A stretch of DNA of 64,000 nt from Sediminibacterium sp. TEGAF015. GTDB lineage: Bacteria > Bacteroidota > Bacteroidia > Chitinophagales > Chitinophagaceae. Location: NCBI RefSeq assembly GCF_025997995.1, contig NZ_AP026683.1, positions 62,501 through 126,500 of the forward strand, in the 5' to 3' direction. The notes under the pieces are model-generated. The model made no database searches and was not told where the DNA came from. It worked only from the letters and a program-made list of their open reading frames with translations. This document shows positions 10,065-19,100 of this stretch, piece by piece. The translations under genes and the position numbers were made by a program. Every line of letters begins with the position of its first letter. The first letter of the stretch is position 1.

Positions 10065-10133
10065 TACATATAGATTGTGTGTAATGAATTATCTTTTGCA
10101 CTTAATTACGTATCGCACTTATTTTTTGCATGT

Positions 10134-10640
10134 ATGAAACAATTGACGATTTATCGAATTCTCACTTTTATATTGGTTCCGGTTGCATTTTTTATTGCGC
10201 TGATAGACCTATTTGTCCTGCTAATGGGACTCTCCGGTAATCCTGCTATGTTGTTTATTGCTTTTGTAATGGCTTGTCTAGTAATTTATGTATTTGCCTC
10301 TCTTCGCTTTTTACTTAATGGAATTGGAAATCAGCGTCCATGCAGTACTTCGCTTAAAGACTGGATTAAGGTAAATGCTTATGGAACTTTGTTTATTGCT
10401 GGTATGTTTTTTTTAAATTCTACAGGAGTGTTTTTTCTGGGTGACTTGCAGTTGCAGCAAATGCTAACAGATGTAATGGAGCAACAAACCGAATTGTCGG
10501 GGCAGATTTCTATGGAAACCATGGTTAGCATGTTCAAGACAGTGGCTATTGTCATGTTTATTGTGAGTATTACAGCCATTGTTCATGTTCAAATCAGTTT
10601 CAGACTTTTGCGCAAATACGCTTATTTATTTGGACAATAA
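10134..10640 (+). CDS. Hypothetical four-helix membrane protein
   Basis: A 168-residue protein with four hydrophobic segments: IYRILTFILVPVAFFIALID and GLSGNPAMLFIAFVMACLVI near the N terminus, a third around LFIAGMFFLNSTGVFFL, and a fourth in MFKTVAIVMFIVSITAI near the C terminus. No catalytic motif is seen. An upstream in-frame start at 10077 would add 19 residues, but it lies only 13 nt after the -7 box and gives a poor N terminus, so the ATG at 10134 is preferred. It is transcribed away from padR and may be a member of the same regulated locus. Function is unknown. Confidence 0.7.
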   Translation: MKQLTIYRILTFILVPVAFFIALIDLFVLLMGLSGNPAMLFIAFVMACLVIYVFASLRFLLNGIGNQRPCSTSLKDWIKVNAYGTLFIAGMFFLNSTGVFFLGDLQLQQMLTDVMEQQTELSGQISMETMVSMFKTVAIVMFIVSITAIVHVQISFRLLRKYAYLFGQ

Positions 10641-10660
10641 GTGGCTAAAAGGCAAGCTTA

Positions 10661-10691
10661 TTTGTTGTTTCCATCGTATTTCCTACTTTTG
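10661..10691 (+). promoter_or_regulatory. Promoter of efp
   Basis: TTTG (10661-10664), 19-nt spacer, then TACTTTTG (10684-10691). This fits the Bacteroidota housekeeping sigma consensus and lies 38 nt before the efp ATG. Confidence 0.65.
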
Positions 10692-10729
10692 CACCCGTCT
10701 TATTCAGACACTATATTAAAAATTTTTTT

Positions 10730-11296
10730 ATGGCAACAACTTCCGACATCAGTCGTGGCATGATTTTAAAATTGGATGGTAACCTATACTCTGTTGTAGA
10801 ATTTGGCGAAAACAAGACTGCCAGAGCAGCAGCCAAGGTTTGGGCTAAGTTGAAAGGAGTAGACAATAAGCGTTCTATTGAAAAAACCTGGAACAGTGGT
10901 GAAACCATTTTTCCTGTAAGAGTAGAAAAGAAGGCTTTTCAGTTTCTTTACAAAGATGAAACTGGCTATAATCTAATGAACAATGAAACTTTTGAGCAAA
11001 TTGCATTGTCAGAAGAAATGATTGATGCTCCCCAGTTTTTAATGGATGGATCAGAAGTTTTCGTTTTCATAAATACAGAAACTGAACAACCAATTGGTGC
11101 TGAATTACCGGAAAAAATCGTTGTAAGAATTACTTACTGCGAACCAGGTTTAAAAGGCGATACTGCTACCAGAGCGCTAAAAGCTGCAACCATTGAAACC
11201 GGAGCCACCGTTATGGTGCCTTTGTTTGTTGATCAGGATGAATTAATCCGCATCAACACTAAATCTGGAGATTATGTGGAGCGCGTGAAAGAATAA
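10730..11296 (+). CDS. efp: Elongation factor P, arginine-tip type
   Basis: A 188-residue, three-domain EF-P that relieves ribosome stalling at polyproline stretches. The N-terminal KOW-like domain starts ISRGMILKLDGNLYSVVEF, and the C-terminal OB domains include the family stretch YCEPGLKGDTATRALKAATIETGATVMVP. The tip loop of domain I reads ENKTARAAAKVW instead of the common KPGKG form. Aligned by eye with Pseudomonas EF-P (NKSGRNAA), this puts arginine (R32) at the modified position, the form that EarP rhamnosylates in other bacteria. No earP gene is adjacent. The gene has its own promoter and terminator, so it is monocistronic. Confidence 0.96.
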   Translation: MATTSDISRGMILKLDGNLYSVVEFGENKTARAAAKVWAKLKGVDNKRSIEKTWNSGETIFPVRVEKKAFQFLYKDETGYNLMNNETFEQIALSEEMIDAPQFLMDGSEVFVFINTETEQPIGAELPEKIVVRITYCEPGLKGDTATRALKAATIETGATVMVPLFVDQDELIRINTKSGDYVERVKE

Positions 11297-11315
11297 TTTA
11301 CCGGCTTACCGGATA

Positions 11316-11354
11316 AAAATGACCTGAACACTTTGATTCAGGTCATTTTGTTTA
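11316..11354 (+). terminator. Terminator of efp
   Basis: A perfect 13-bp stem, AAAATGACCTGAA with TTCAGGTCATTTT (11316-11328 with 11337-11349) and an 8-nt loop, followed by a T-rich stretch. It separates efp from accBC. Confidence 0.88.
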
Positions 11355-11447
11355 CAAACAGAAATTCCACCGTTTTTATTAAAAAAAGGCTATTTTGCCC
11401 CCGATTTCAGTAAAAAATAACTGTTTTTACCCCTAAAATTGCCATTT

Positions 11448-11927
11448 ATGGACTTAAAGCAAATCCACGAATTAATCAAAATCATTAACAAAAGTAATAT
11501 CGGAGAAATCAGCATCGAGGACAAGGATGGTAAAGTAACCATCAAGCAGAAGGAAGAACCTACTGTTACCGTGGCTGCTGCTCCAAGTCATCAAGTCTAC
11601 ACCACTGCTGCTCCAGCACCGGCTCCTGCTCAAACTGCCGCACCTGCTGCACCAGCCGCAGCTCCTGCTGCTCCTAAGGCAGATAACTTGATTACCATTA
11701 AGAGCCCTATGATTGGCACTTTCTACCGTAGACCAGCACCGGATAAACCAATCCTTGCTGAAGTGGGTTCAGAAATTGCTCCAGGTAAAGTCGTTTGTAT
11801 TATTGAAGCGATGAAACTATTCAATGAAATTGAAAGTGAAGTGAAGGGAACCATCGTGAAAGTACTGGTGGATGATGCAAGTCCAGTAGAGTATGATCAG
11901 CCATTGTTCCTAGTTGAACCGGCTTAA
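11448..11927 (+). CDS. accB: Acetyl-CoA carboxylase biotin carboxyl carrier protein
   Basis: A 159-residue BCCP, the biotin-bearing subunit of acetyl-CoA carboxylase in fatty acid synthesis. Residues 1-40 form the N-terminal region, an Ala/Pro-rich linker runs from about 42 to 77, and the C-terminal biotinyl domain has the biotinylation motif [10 protein letters not shown] with K123 as the predicted biotin site. The ATG at 11448 is chosen over an in-frame TTG 9 nt upstream because [10 protein letters not shown] is the usual family start. accC follows after 26 nt on the same strand, forming the standard accBC pair. A TATTTTG box at 11391-11397 may be its -7 element. Confidence 0.96.
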   Translation: MDLKQIHELIKIINKSNIGEISIEDKDGKVTIKQKEEPTVTVAAAPSHQVYTTAAPAPAPAQTAAPAAPAAAPAAPKADNLITIKSPMIGTFYRRPAPDKPILAEVGSEIAPGKVVCIIEAMKLFNEIESEVKGTIVKVLVDDASPVEYDQPLFLVEPA

Positions 11928-11953
11928 TCGATTCTTTACCTAAAAAAAATTAC

Positions 11954-13291
11954 ATGTTTAAAAAAATACTAATTGCCAACAGAGGTGAGATTGCTTTGCG
12001 TGTAATCAGAACCTGTAGAGAGATGGGCATAAAAACTGTAGCGGTATATTCAACTGCTGACAGAGATAGCCTACACGTTAAGTTTGCAGATGAAGCGGTT
12101 TGTATTGGTAAGCCGCAAAGCAGTGATTCCTATTTGAATATTGCACATATTATGGCGGCTGCTGAAATTACCAATGCAGATGCCATTCACCCGGGATACG
12201 GATTCCTTGCTGAGAATGCAAGATTCTCACAAATTTGTGCAGATCATGGTATCAAGTTTATTGGCCCAACGCCTGATATGATCAGCAAAATGGGAGATAA
12301 AATTACCGCTAAAGAAACCATGATTAAAGCTGGTGTTCCTGTTGTTCCTGGTGGGGAAGGATTATTGGAAAGCGTTGAGCAAACCAAAGCCCTTGCCAAA
12401 GAAGTGGGCTACCCTGTTATCCTGAAAGCAACTGCCGGAGGGGGAGGTAAGGGAATGCGCGTGGTTTGGAACGAAGAAGAAATAGAAAAAGCATACACAA
12501 CCGCTAAAATGGAAGCCGCTGCTTCCTTTAAGAACGACGGTATTTACATGGAAAAATTCGTAGAAGAGCCTCGTCACATTGAAATTCAGGTGGCAGGAGA
12601 TCAGTACGGAAATGTTTGCCATTTAAGCGAAAGAGACTGCTCTATTCAGCGTCGTCACCAGAAATTGGTAGAGGAATCCCCTTCACCTTTCATGACTGCT
12701 GATTTACGTGCCCGTATGGGTGAAGCCGCTATAAAAGCTGCTGCTGCCATTAATTACGAAAGTGTGGGAACTATCGAATTCCTGGTAGATAAGCACCGCA
12801 ATTTCTACTTTATGGAAATGAATACCCGTATTCAGGTAGAGCATTGTGTAACCGAGGAAGTAGTTAGTTACGATTTAATTAAAGAACAGATTAAGATTGC
12901 CATGGGTGAAAAAATCTCTGGCAGAAACTATGAACCTCAGCTACATGCAATTGAGTGCAGAATCAACGCAGAAGATCCTTACAATGATTTCAGACCTTCA
13001 CCAGGAAAGATTACCAATCTTTTCACTCCTGGAGGTCATGGCGTAAGAGTGGATAGTCATGTATATGCTGGGTATGTTATTCCTCCTTATTATGATTCTA
13101 TGATTGGTAAATTAATTACTGTAGCACAAACACGTGAAGAAGCAATTGATACCATGTATAGAGCATTAAGTGAGTATGTAATTGAAGGTGTAAAAACAAC
13201 CATTCCATTCCACTTACAGCTGATGCAGAACGAAGATTTCAGAAAGGGAAATTTCACTACAAAGTTCCTGGAGTCTTTCACAATGAAATAA
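11954..13291 (+). CDS. accC: Acetyl-CoA carboxylase, biotin carboxylase subunit
   Basis: A 445-residue ATP-grasp enzyme that carboxylates biotin on AccB using ATP and bicarbonate. Visible features are [20 protein letters not shown] at the N terminus, [14 protein letters not shown], the glycine-rich ATP loop [14 protein letters not shown], the active-site run [15 protein letters not shown], and [19 protein letters not shown] in the C-terminal domain. The length is normal for a stand-alone biotin carboxylase. It is the second gene of accBC, and a strong bidirectional terminator follows within 40 nt of the stop. Confidence 0.97.
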   Translation: MFKKILIANRGEIALRVIRTCREMGIKTVAVYSTADRDSLHVKFADEAVCIGKPQSSDSYLNIAHIMAAAEITNADAIHPGYGFLAENARFSQICADHGIKFIGPTPDMISKMGDKITAKETMIKAGVPVVPGGEGLLESVEQTKALAKEVGYPVILKATAGGGGKGMRVVWNEEEIEKAYTTAKMEAAASFKNDGIYMEKFVEEPRHIEIQVAGDQYGNVCHLSERDCSIQRRHQKLVEESPSPFMTADLRARMGEAAIKAAAAINYESVGTIEFLVDKHRNFYFMEMNTRIQVEHCVTEEVVSYDLIKEQIKIAMGEKISGRNYEPQLHAIECRINAEDPYNDFRPSPGKITNLFTPGGHGVRVDSHVYAGYVIPPYYDSMIGKLITVAQTREEAIDTMYRALSEYVIEGVKTTIPFHLQLMQNEDFRKGNFTTKFLESFTMK

Positions 13292-13292
13292 C

Positions 13293-13328
13293 AAAAAGCC
13301 CCCGAAAATAAATCCGGGGGCTTTTTTA
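13293..13328. terminator. Bidirectional terminator after accC
   Basis: AAAAAGCCCCCG pairs with CGGGGGCTTTTTT across a short A/T loop. It lies between the convergent accC and the small secreted-protein gene, and both flanks carry A or T tracts. Confidence 0.92.
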
Positions 13329-13351
13329 TGCGATTCAATTCATTGTAAGAA

Positions 13352-13738
13352 TTACTTTGAACCACCGCCGCCTCTCTGTGGACGATTTTTTCTCATTTCT
13401 TCATAGAAATCATTCACAGCTTTAATCTGATCATCAGTTAAAGGGATGGCTTTGAATTTTTTAGTCTTTTCATCATTCACCGTTTTCATTTTGGTGGCTC
13501 TTTCTTCCTCGCTCATGTCGCGCATTCCACGCATTTCTCCCTGACTCCATAGTTGGATTTCCAATACTTTGTCTGCCTGGGCATCTGTTAATTTTGTTTT
13601 TTCTATTAATGAGGGTTTTACACGCTGCTTCATCATTTCAAGCATCTGTGCTGGGTCCATTTGGCCCATACCTTGTGCCTGTACACTTCCAACTGAAAGG
13701 GCTAAGGCAAATACTGCTAAGGAAATTATCTTTTTCAT
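13352..13738 (-). CDS. Small secreted Met/Lys-rich protein (Spy/CpxP-like pattern)
   Basis: A 128-residue exported protein. It has a clear Sec signal peptide (MKKIISLAVFALALSVGSVQAQ), then a charged, helical, Met-rich body with LIEKTKLTDAQADKVLEIQLWSQGEM-like periodicity broken by a second PLTDDQIKAVNDFYEEM repeat, and a flexible GGGG tail. The two LTDxQ repeats resemble the LTxxQ motifs of the Spy/CpxP periplasmic chaperone group, so a periplasmic chaperone or stress role is possible but unproven. The ATG at 13738 is chosen because it begins the signal peptide. It lies downstream of glnN on the same strand, with a hairpin between them. Confidence 0.8.
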   Translation of the reverse strand: MKKIISLAVFALALSVGSVQAQGMGQMDPAQMLEMMKQRVKPSLIEKTKLTDAQADKVLEIQLWSQGEMRGMRDMSEEERATKMKTVNDEKTKKFKAIPLTDDQIKAVNDFYEEMRKNRPQRGGGGSK

Positions 13739-13757
13739 TTTTGATTGTTTATATAAC

Positions 13758-13790
13758 AAAATAGTGGATTTTTTGGATCCACTATTTGTT
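13758..13790 (-). terminator. Probable terminator of glnN
   Basis: AAATAGTGGA pairs with TCCACTATTT (13759-13768 with 13778-13787), and the minus strand then runs into a T-rich stretch. It lies 50 nt beyond the glnN stop. Confidence 0.65.
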
Positions 13791-13841
13791 TATCGGTCAA
13801 ATACAGACTGAAGTCGGCATTCTATTTTTGATCGGCTCAAA

Positions 13842-16031
13842 TTATCTGATGAATAAAAGCTCGCGATACTTGGGTAAAGTCCAGTATTCGTCGTCTACCA
13901 GGTGTTCCAGTTTGTCAACGTGGTATCTGATTTCATCAAAATAAGTGCTTTTAATATTTTCATAGGCAATTGCCTTTTCGCGGCTATGACCAATATTATT
14001 AGCAACTTTTCTGGCTTCCACCATTTCATACACTTTGGTGTGTACTACTGAAATATGTTTGCTAATGTATTTCAGGATGGTTAGCTGACTGCTGTAAGCT
14101 GATTCATCTAAGCCAACATTTTTAAGACCATTGATATTATTCAATAAATCATTTTGGTATTTAATGGCTGCAGGTAAAATATGATTAATGGCCAAATCAC
14201 CCATTACACGCGCTTCAATCTGCACGGTTTTGATATATTTTTCCAGCTCAATTTCATATCTGGCTTCTAGCTCTGAATGAGAATAAATGCCATTTTCCTG
14301 ATACAATTTCATGGCTTTCTCTGTAACCATGGCATCCAATGCAATTGGTGTGGTTTTTAAATTTGGTAAGCCACGTCTTTCTGCTTCTTTATGCCATTCT
14401 TCGCTGTATCCGTCACCTTCGAACAATACATTCTTACTGGCAACAATATACTTTTGAATTACATGCATAATAGCAATTTCTTTCTTGTCTCCCTTCTCAA
14501 TTAAACCATCCACTTCATTTTTAAACTTCTTAAGTGTATCGGCCATGATGGTATTTAATACAGTCATTGGATTAGCGCAGTTTGCAGAAGATCCTACCGC
14601 ACGGAATTCAAATTTATTTCCAGTAAAAGCAAAAGGAGAGGTTCTGTTTCTGTCTGTATTGTCCAGCATCAATTCTGGAATGCTTCTATGTAAATCAAGC
14701 TTTAATATAGCTTCATCCTGCTCATCAAATTTATTCCCAACTCTTGATTCAACATCTGCCAGTACTTTAGAAAGATATTGTCCTACAAATACGGAAATAA
14801 TTGCGGGAGGAGCTTCGTTAGCGCCTAATCTGTAGTCGTTTGAAGCAGATGCAATGGCAGCTCTCATGATTTCTGCATTATCATGAACAGCTTTAATCGT
14901 ATTCACGAAAAAGGTAAGGAACATCAGGTTAGTCTTTGGTGTTTTACCTGGTGCCAATAAGTTTACTCCTGTATCTGTTGCCAGACTCCAGTTATTGTGC
15001 TTCCCGCTTCCGTTGATTCCGGCGAACGGCTTTTCGTGTTGAAGTACGGCAAGGTTATGGCGTTTTGCAACACGTGCCATAACATCCATTAACAAAATAT
15101 TGTGGTCTACGGCAATATTTACTTCTTCAAAAATTGGTGCACACTCAAATTGAGCAGGCGCAACCTCATTGTGTCTGGTTCTTAAAGGAATACCCAGTTT
15201 ATAAGACTCCTGCTCAAAATCTCTCATGAAAGCATAGACTCTCTCTGGAATGGAACCAAAATAATGATCTTCCATTTGCTGGCCTTTGGCAGGAGAAGCG
15301 CCAAACACTGTTCTTCCGCACTGAACCAAGTCAGGTCTTGCAGTAGCAAGGCCGGCATCAATTACAAAGTATTCCTGCTCCCATCCAAGGGTTGGGGTTA
15401 CTTTGGTTACATTTTTATCAAAATAATTGCACACTTCAACAGCTGCTTTGTTTAGTGCTTCTGTTGCTTTTAACAGGGGTGCTTTATAATCTAAAGATTC
15501 TCCGGTATAGGATACAAATATGGTTGGAATACATAGCGTCTTTCCTTTTCCAATTTCCATAATGAATGCAGGAGAAGACGGGTCCCAGGCGGTGTAACCT
15601 CTTGCTTCAAAAGTAGCTCTTAATCCTCCGCTAGGGAAAGAAGAGGCATCAGGTTCTTGTTGTATTAAAGCAGCACCATCAAATTCTTCAATGGCTGTGC
15701 CGTCGCTTTTTAATGTAAAAAAGGAATCGTGTTTCTCGGCAGTTGTACCGGTTAATGGTTGAAACCAGTGCGTGAAGTGGGTAACACCTTTGCTTTCTGC
15801 CCAGGCTCTGATGCCATTGGCGATTTGGCTGGCAACACTGCGGTCAATTTTTTTACCGCCTCTGATACTTGTTACTAAACTCTTATATGCTTCGTCGCTT
15901 AAAAATTCACGGGCTGTTTTTAGCGTAAAAACATTTTCTCCGAAAATACCGGTGATTTTAGTGCTGAATTGAGGGATTGATGTTTCCGCATCATTGGCAA
16001 TACTATTGATTGCTTTGAATCGTAAAGACAT
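13842..16031 (-). CDS. glnN: Glutamine synthetase type III (GlnN)
   Basis: A 729-residue type III glutamine synthetase, which makes glutamine from glutamate, ammonia and ATP and is the main form in many Bacteroidota. Features are the N-terminal type III extension (VFTLKTAREFLSDEAYKSL), the signature HWFQPLTGTTAEKHDSFF, GWEQEYFVID in the catalytic fold, RHNEVAPAQFECAPIFEE, the GSGKHNNWSLATDTGVNLL ATP-site region and ANEAPPAIISVFVGQYL. The length fits the family, which is much longer than type I enzymes of about 470 residues. There is no adenylylation motif context. A long hairpin lies upstream in the gap after the T9SS gene. Confidence 0.96.
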   Translation of the reverse strand: MSLRFKAINSIANDAETSIPQFSTKITGIFGENVFTLKTAREFLSDEAYKSLVTSIRGGKKIDRSVASQIANGIRAWAESKGVTHFTHWFQPLTGTTAEKHDSFFTLKSDGTAIEEFDGAALIQQEPDASSFPSGGLRATFEARGYTAWDPSSPAFIMEIGKGKTLCIPTIFVSYTGESLDYKAPLLKATEALNKAAVEVCNYFDKNVTKVTPTLGWEQEYFVIDAGLATARPDLVQCGRTVFGASPAKGQQMEDHYFGSIPERVYAFMRDFEQESYKLGIPLRTRHNEVAPAQFECAPIFEEVNIAVDHNILLMDVMARVAKRHNLAVLQHEKPFAGINGSGKHNNWSLATDTGVNLLAPGKTPKTNLMFLTFFVNTIKAVHDNAEIMRAAIASASNDYRLGANEAPPAIISVFVGQYLSKVLADVESRVGNKFDEQDEAILKLDLHRSIPELMLDNTDRNRTSPFAFTGNKFEFRAVGSSANCANPMTVLNTIMADTLKKFKNEVDGLIEKGDKKEIAIMHVIQKYIVASKNVLFEGDGYSEEWHKEAERRGLPNLKTTPIALDAMVTEKAMKLYQENGIYSHSELEARYEIELEKYIKTVQIEARVMGDLAINHILPAAIKYQNDLLNNINGLKNVGLDESAYSSQLTILKYISKHISVVHTKVYEMVEARKVANNIGHSREKAIAYENIKSTYFDEIRYHVDKLEHLVDDEYWTLPKYRELLFIR

Positions 16032-16051
16032 ATTTTTTGGTTTATTTTGAA

Positions 16052-16105
16052 CAAAAATAAGCCTATTTGCCGTAGATATTTTAAAATATCAGGCGAATAG
16101 GCTTA
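16052..16105 (-). terminator. Long hairpin: terminator of the T9SS gene or glnN leader structure
   Basis: Outer arms TAAGCCTATTTGCC (16058-16071) and GGCGAATAGGCTTA (16092-16105) pair over 14 bp with one G-U. The inner part is the perfect palindrome GATATTTTAAAATATC (16075-16090). On the minus strand the stem is followed by TTTTTG, as in an intrinsic terminator for the gene ending at 16149. It lies about 25 nt before the glnN start, so it could also act on glnN expression. Confidence 0.75.
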
Positions 16106-16148
16106 AAATGTTAATAAAATAATCAAAAAACTTTACATATAATTATTT

Positions 16149-19100
16149 CTAATATTTTCCTGCCATGATTTTGATTGGCTTGTATTTTGAATTGTCCACA
16201 CCTGTTCCATCTAAGTTAACTATCATGATTTTGTGAACTTCGTTGCTGTTCATTTCAACAGGTACGATATTCTCACCTCTGGAAGCATTCACTTGTTTTG
16301 TCAATATTATCTTACCGGTAACTGCATCTGTTAATTTCAGCTGAAGTGTTTTGGTGTTTTCGCTTCTGAAGCGAACATTGAATTTATTGCCAGTAACTGG
16401 GTTAGGGAATGCGCTCATGCTCATTTCTTTCAGACTGTTCAGGTAATTCATATCTTCTTTGCTGAATGAAACACTGCTCAGCGCCAATTGTAAATCGGAT
16501 GACTTGCCTTTTGTTGTTGGAACGATTGTTATGACAATTGAGTTTACATCTTTTAAATCAATTGTTTTGTTAGAGGCACTTGATTTGAAATCTTCTATAC
16601 CAATAGCGTACTCTTTTGTTTCTGAACTGATTGGTAAAGTAAGATTGTATTGATCTTCCCATTTTGCAATTGATTGTTTCACCAATGTAATGATAACAGG
16701 AGCATTACCAGCTGCAGAGAATTTTAAAGATTTGAATGCACTTAGATCCTGAGGTACTCCGCCGGCTCTTAGTAATTTGTATACGGTTATATAGTCTGGA
16801 GTAGTACCGGATACTTCTACATTTCTAAATACGTTGAAATCTTCTTTGTTTCTAGGTGCATTGCTATTGGTTACTGCAAATTTCTTAACACTGGTAGTGT
16901 TATTATTGTAGTCTAAACCCCATGCGCCATCTGCCATGAATACCTGATCTTCTAATTTTCCATTCATGTATAAGTGAATGGAAGATTCAAATAAATCATT
17001 GGTAGGAATAGTTACTGTGCTTAAGCCGTTTGCATTAGCTGTGAATGGTATAGTACGTTTAACCTGGGTAGTCGTTTGTTCATTTGCTCTGTCTGTAATT
17101 TCCAGATAACCGCTTGTAGCACCTGTATTGTTCTTTACAGTTAAAGTAACGGTTTCGTCTAAACGGTTACCAGCGGTAAAGTATACATTGGGCAGGCCTG
17201 CAGTATTAGGTACTGCAACAACTGGTAAACTGTTGTTGAGTCTGGTAATAATATCATTAGCCATTTCAATAACCAAACTTGGCGATCCACCCCAAAGCTG
17301 AATATTGTACATCATTTCTTCAAGTGAGTAATCTTTGTTCAGCCAGTTAGATTGTAGCGTGTAGTTGTTTCTTCCGCTTTCTGCACCTATTACAAAACTG
17401 GTTGCGTACTCAATTTCTCCCTTGTTATTTCTGAGGTTGTATTGTACTAAGTCGTGGCCTTTTACTTTAATTGTACTTAAAGAGATAAGTTCATATCCTT
17501 TTAAACGATCGCAAATTGCTTTGGTATGATCGTAAACCTGTCCAACTGTTCTTGTTCCAAATGCAACTGCTTTAGAAATATTGTTACTCACAAAATCAAT
17601 CGACATGATTTCTTTTGCATTGGTAATGGAAATAATATCTGTAGGTGTAGAAATAAAAGGCTTGTATCCGTTTGATAATTTAGTTGGCAGAATGTCTTGT
17701 AGTTTCAGGGTAGTTCCTACTGAAGCTCCTGCATAACGGTTGTACTGATCAGGCTGTGGTAATTTGGAATAATCTACAGGTCCCTGCTCACTTTTCACTG
17801 CTCTGTTGTAAACGCGGTATGCAATTGCATCACCTAAACTTTTGCTTTCAACTCCGCCGCTTCCACCACCACCAACGCCTCCTATGGTAACAAAGCCAAA
17901 ATCATAAGTGTGGTTGTTTTCACCACTGATTCCTGTAGTTATGCTAATATCAGCGTCATTGCTATTTAAAGCAGCATCACTATCTCTAAGATCAGCATCT
18001 GTATCTAATCCACCATTGTTGATAATGGTTAATTCGTAAGTACTAAGCGGAGACTGAACACTACCACCTGTTGCGTTTGGTATACGAATGATATAAGATC
18101 CGCCGGGTTGAAGCTGGCTAATATTATAAATAGCTGAAGCAGTATTAACCCCATTTGGGTCAGAAGAGAAGATGTAATTTCCATCAGCGTCAGTTGTAGC
18201 TGTGGCAATTACTGTTGACCCTTGTACAAGTGTAACAGTAACCCCAGAAATACCACTCTCGTTTGCATCTTGTACGCCATCTCCGTCTAGATCAAACCAT
18301 ACGCGGTTACCAACTTCAATAGGAGCGGGAGCAGTAATCAACTCCAGGTCGCCTAAGCCATTGGCTTTACCAAAGACACTTACATCGTTACCTGTGTACA
18401 AAACCTTACCATTAGTGGCAACACCGTTGCTATTGTTGTAATATCTAACACCGCCTGTGTACCAATTGGTGATTGGGTCGAATGCTGTAGAAATTAACTC
18501 TTTACCCGGGAAGTTGAGAATGGAACCCGTACTGGTTTCCTCGTGATCTAAATACAATTTTCCTGTGGAGGAATTTCCTATACCCAAAGATCCGCCTTCT
18601 CCTTGTCTGAATCGATCTGTAAAATAAAATTCGCCACCTCCTGGACCTTCGCCATTTCCTGCACCAGCCGAAGTTAGCGATCCATCAGATCCATTGTTTT
18701 CTAAAGTAAAATTTGTGTATGTTCCGTTGTTGCTGGCTTTTAAAATATCACCAGCTGCATTTCCTGTATACAGTGTAGTGCCACTGGTTGCAAAATTTTG
18801 ATTGCCTGTTTGATGGCCTGTACGGTCCATTAACCCCAGCATCATTGAGCCATCAGCAGGATTAAATTCAATACTAGTTAGCATGGGTTGCGGGTAAATG
18901 GCTGTGCCTGCATTACCTTTTACAGTTAATTCAGCAAAGTTTCTTGCCCATGGATGCCATGAACCATGACTGGTTGTTGCGAATGGAATAGTTCCGTTAG
19001 GGTCAACATAATCCGTATTGTGATAAATATTAAATCCAGTGTTTATATTGGCTCTTCTATTGTAGGTTAATGGAGCATCCAAAACAGTTGTAAAAGTTTC

